Source: Azospirillum halopraeferens DSM 3675
GTDB lineage: Bacteria; Pseudomonadota; Alphaproteobacteria; Azospirillales; Azospirillaceae
Assembly: GCF_000429625.1 (NCBI RefSeq)
Contig: NZ_AUCF01000032.1
Coordinates: 1 to 64,000 of the forward strand
Length of the DNA: 64,000 nt
Direction of reading: 5' to 3'
The position numbers were made by a program, and so were the translations under genes. The notes beneath the pieces were generated by a model that was given only the letters and a program-made list of their open reading frames with translations, made no database searches and was not told where the DNA came from. Numbering within the stretch: position 1 is the first letter of the stretch; the number at the start of each line of letters is the position of its first letter. This document shows positions 63,284 to 64,000 of this stretch, piece after piece.

Positions 63284-64000
63284 AGCCCTGCCCGCGCAGC
63301 ATCGTCACGATGCCGGAGAAGTCCAGCCCGGCGTGGCCGTTGGCGCAGAACAGGGCGTAGAGCTGCGCCGCCTCCGAGCCCATGGGCAGCGGCGCGTTGA
63401 CGCTCTGCCCCGCCTCCACCGCCAGCTTCAGGTCCTTCAGCATCATCGCCGCGGCGAAGCCGGGGGCGTAGTCGCGGTTGGCCGGGGAGGTGGGGACCGG
63501 GCCGGGGACCGGGCAATAGCTGGTCAGCGACCAGCACTGGCCCGACGCCTTGGACGAGATGTCGAACAGGGTCTGCGCGTCGAGCCCCAGCTTCTCGGCC
63601 AGGGCGAACGCCTCGCACACGCCGATCATCGAGATGCCGAGGATCATGTTGTTGCAGACCTTGGCGGCCTGACCGTTGCCGGGGCCGCCGGCGTGGATGA
63701 TCGCCTTGCCCATGGCCTGCAGGATGGGTTGGGCGCGCTCGAACGCCGCAGCCGGCCCGCCGACCATGAAGGTCAGGGTCGCCGCCTCCGCCCCGCCGAC
63801 GCCGCCGGACACCGGCGCGTCCACCATGGCGTGGCCGGCCGCCGCCGCGGCCTCCGCCACCGCGCGGGCCGAGGCCACGTCGACGGTGGAGCTGTCGATG
63901 AACAGGCTGCCGGGCCGCGCCGCGGCGATCACCCCGCCCTCGCCCGTGTAGACGGCGCGCACGTGCTGCCCGGCCGGCAGCATGGTGACGACGACCTCGG
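63282..64000 (-). CDS. mmsB: 3-hydroxyisobutyrate dehydrogenase, C-terminal part (5' end outside window)
   Basis: About 239 residues are visible, missing only the N-terminal NAD-binding start. FIDSSTVDVASARAVAEAAA, DAPVSGGVGGAEAATLTFMV (substrate-binding loop) and GGPGNGQAAKVCNNMILGIS (catalytic Lys of the GxGxxxKxxxN motif) and KDLKLAVEAGQ are diagnostic of the beta-hydroxyacid dehydrogenase family, closest to the valine-pathway enzyme. The frame is open to the window edge, with EVVVT before an internal ATG at 63983. It fits the BCAA theme of the region. Confidence 0.93.
   Translation of the reverse strand, partial: EVVVTMLPAGQHVRAVYTGEGGVIAAARPGSLFIDSSTVDVASARAVAEAAAAAGHAMVDAPVSGGVGGAEAATLTFMVGGPAAAFERAQPILQAMGKAIIHAGGPGNGQAAKVCNNMILGISMIGVCEAFALAEKLGLDAQTLFDISSKASGQCWSLTSYCPVPGPVPTSPANRDYAPGFAAAMMLKDLKLAVEAGQSVNAPLPMGSEAAQLYALFCANGHAGLDFSGIVTMLRGQG

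Overview
The window is very GC-rich, densely packed chromosomal DNA. Gene content points to an alphaproteobacterium of the Rhodospirillales/Azospirillum type: a free-living organism with branched-chain amino acid (BCAA) catabolism, type-I-secreted RTX proteases, ETF-ubiquinone oxidoreductase and GTG/TTG starts. Taxonomy is inferred from gene families and base composition, not from a marker gene. No tRNA, rRNA, CRISPR array, transposase or integrase was recognised.

Layout. 1-8.9 kb: 3' end of enolase, a serralysin-type RTX protease, a small hydrophilic ORF, a methyltransferase-like protein, a pteridine-reductase-type SDR, uvrC with a DnaA-box-like site upstream, pgsA-mobB, and a pair of overlapping membrane-anchored coiled-coil genes. 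9-17.3 kb: pentapeptide-repeat protein, TPR/glycosyltransferase protein, an orphan molybdopterin oxidoreductase, a lower-GC glycosyltransferase that looks acquired, a GGDEF protein, a secreted pentapeptide protein and a thioesterase. 17.3-33.6 kb: ETF-QO followed by a three-hairpin intergenic repeat, uracil-DNA glycosylase, a lytic transglycosylase-moaB-kinase chain, TPR lipoprotein-like export protein and ispE, an MBL hydrolase, a second serralysin, an FAD amine oxidase with a lipoprotein, OmpW, a CBS protein and a LuxR-type response regulator.

33.9-39.7 kb (minus strand): a beta-oxidation operon read MerR regulator, thiolase, HAD/ECH fusion, acyl-CoA dehydrogenase, with a LiuR-like palindrome upstream of the regulator. 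39.9-42.4 kb: unknown membrane protein, MoaD-like protein, tandem universal stress protein. 42.4-51.3 kb (minus strand): a complete leucine/isovalerate (liu) operon: isovaleryl-CoA dehydrogenase, thiolase, a second acyl-CoA dehydrogenase, both methylcrotonyl-CoA carboxylase subunits, methylglutaconyl-CoA hydratase and HMG-CoA lyase. 51.4-61.3 kb (minus strand): a Liv-type ABC importer interleaved with two adenylate-forming proteins and an aldehyde dehydrogenase; this should import an acid or amino acid and activate it to a CoA thioester. 63.3 kb to the end: 5'-truncated 3-hydroxyisobutyrate dehydrogenase (valine catabolism).

The most striking item is the gene at 61514-63133, divergent from the importer operon: an IclR-type DNA-binding domain fused to an acyl-CoA-synthetase-like domain whose ATP-binding P-loop is destroyed and whose C-terminal catalytic subdomain is missing. 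It looks like a regulator that has recruited a dead acyl-CoA synthetase as its ligand sensor. Two TCCA-N5-TGGA dyads of IclR style lie in the divergent promoter region. The second notable item is a tripartite palindromic element present twice (17491-17602 and 63169-63283), each time directly downstream of a minus-strand stop codon.
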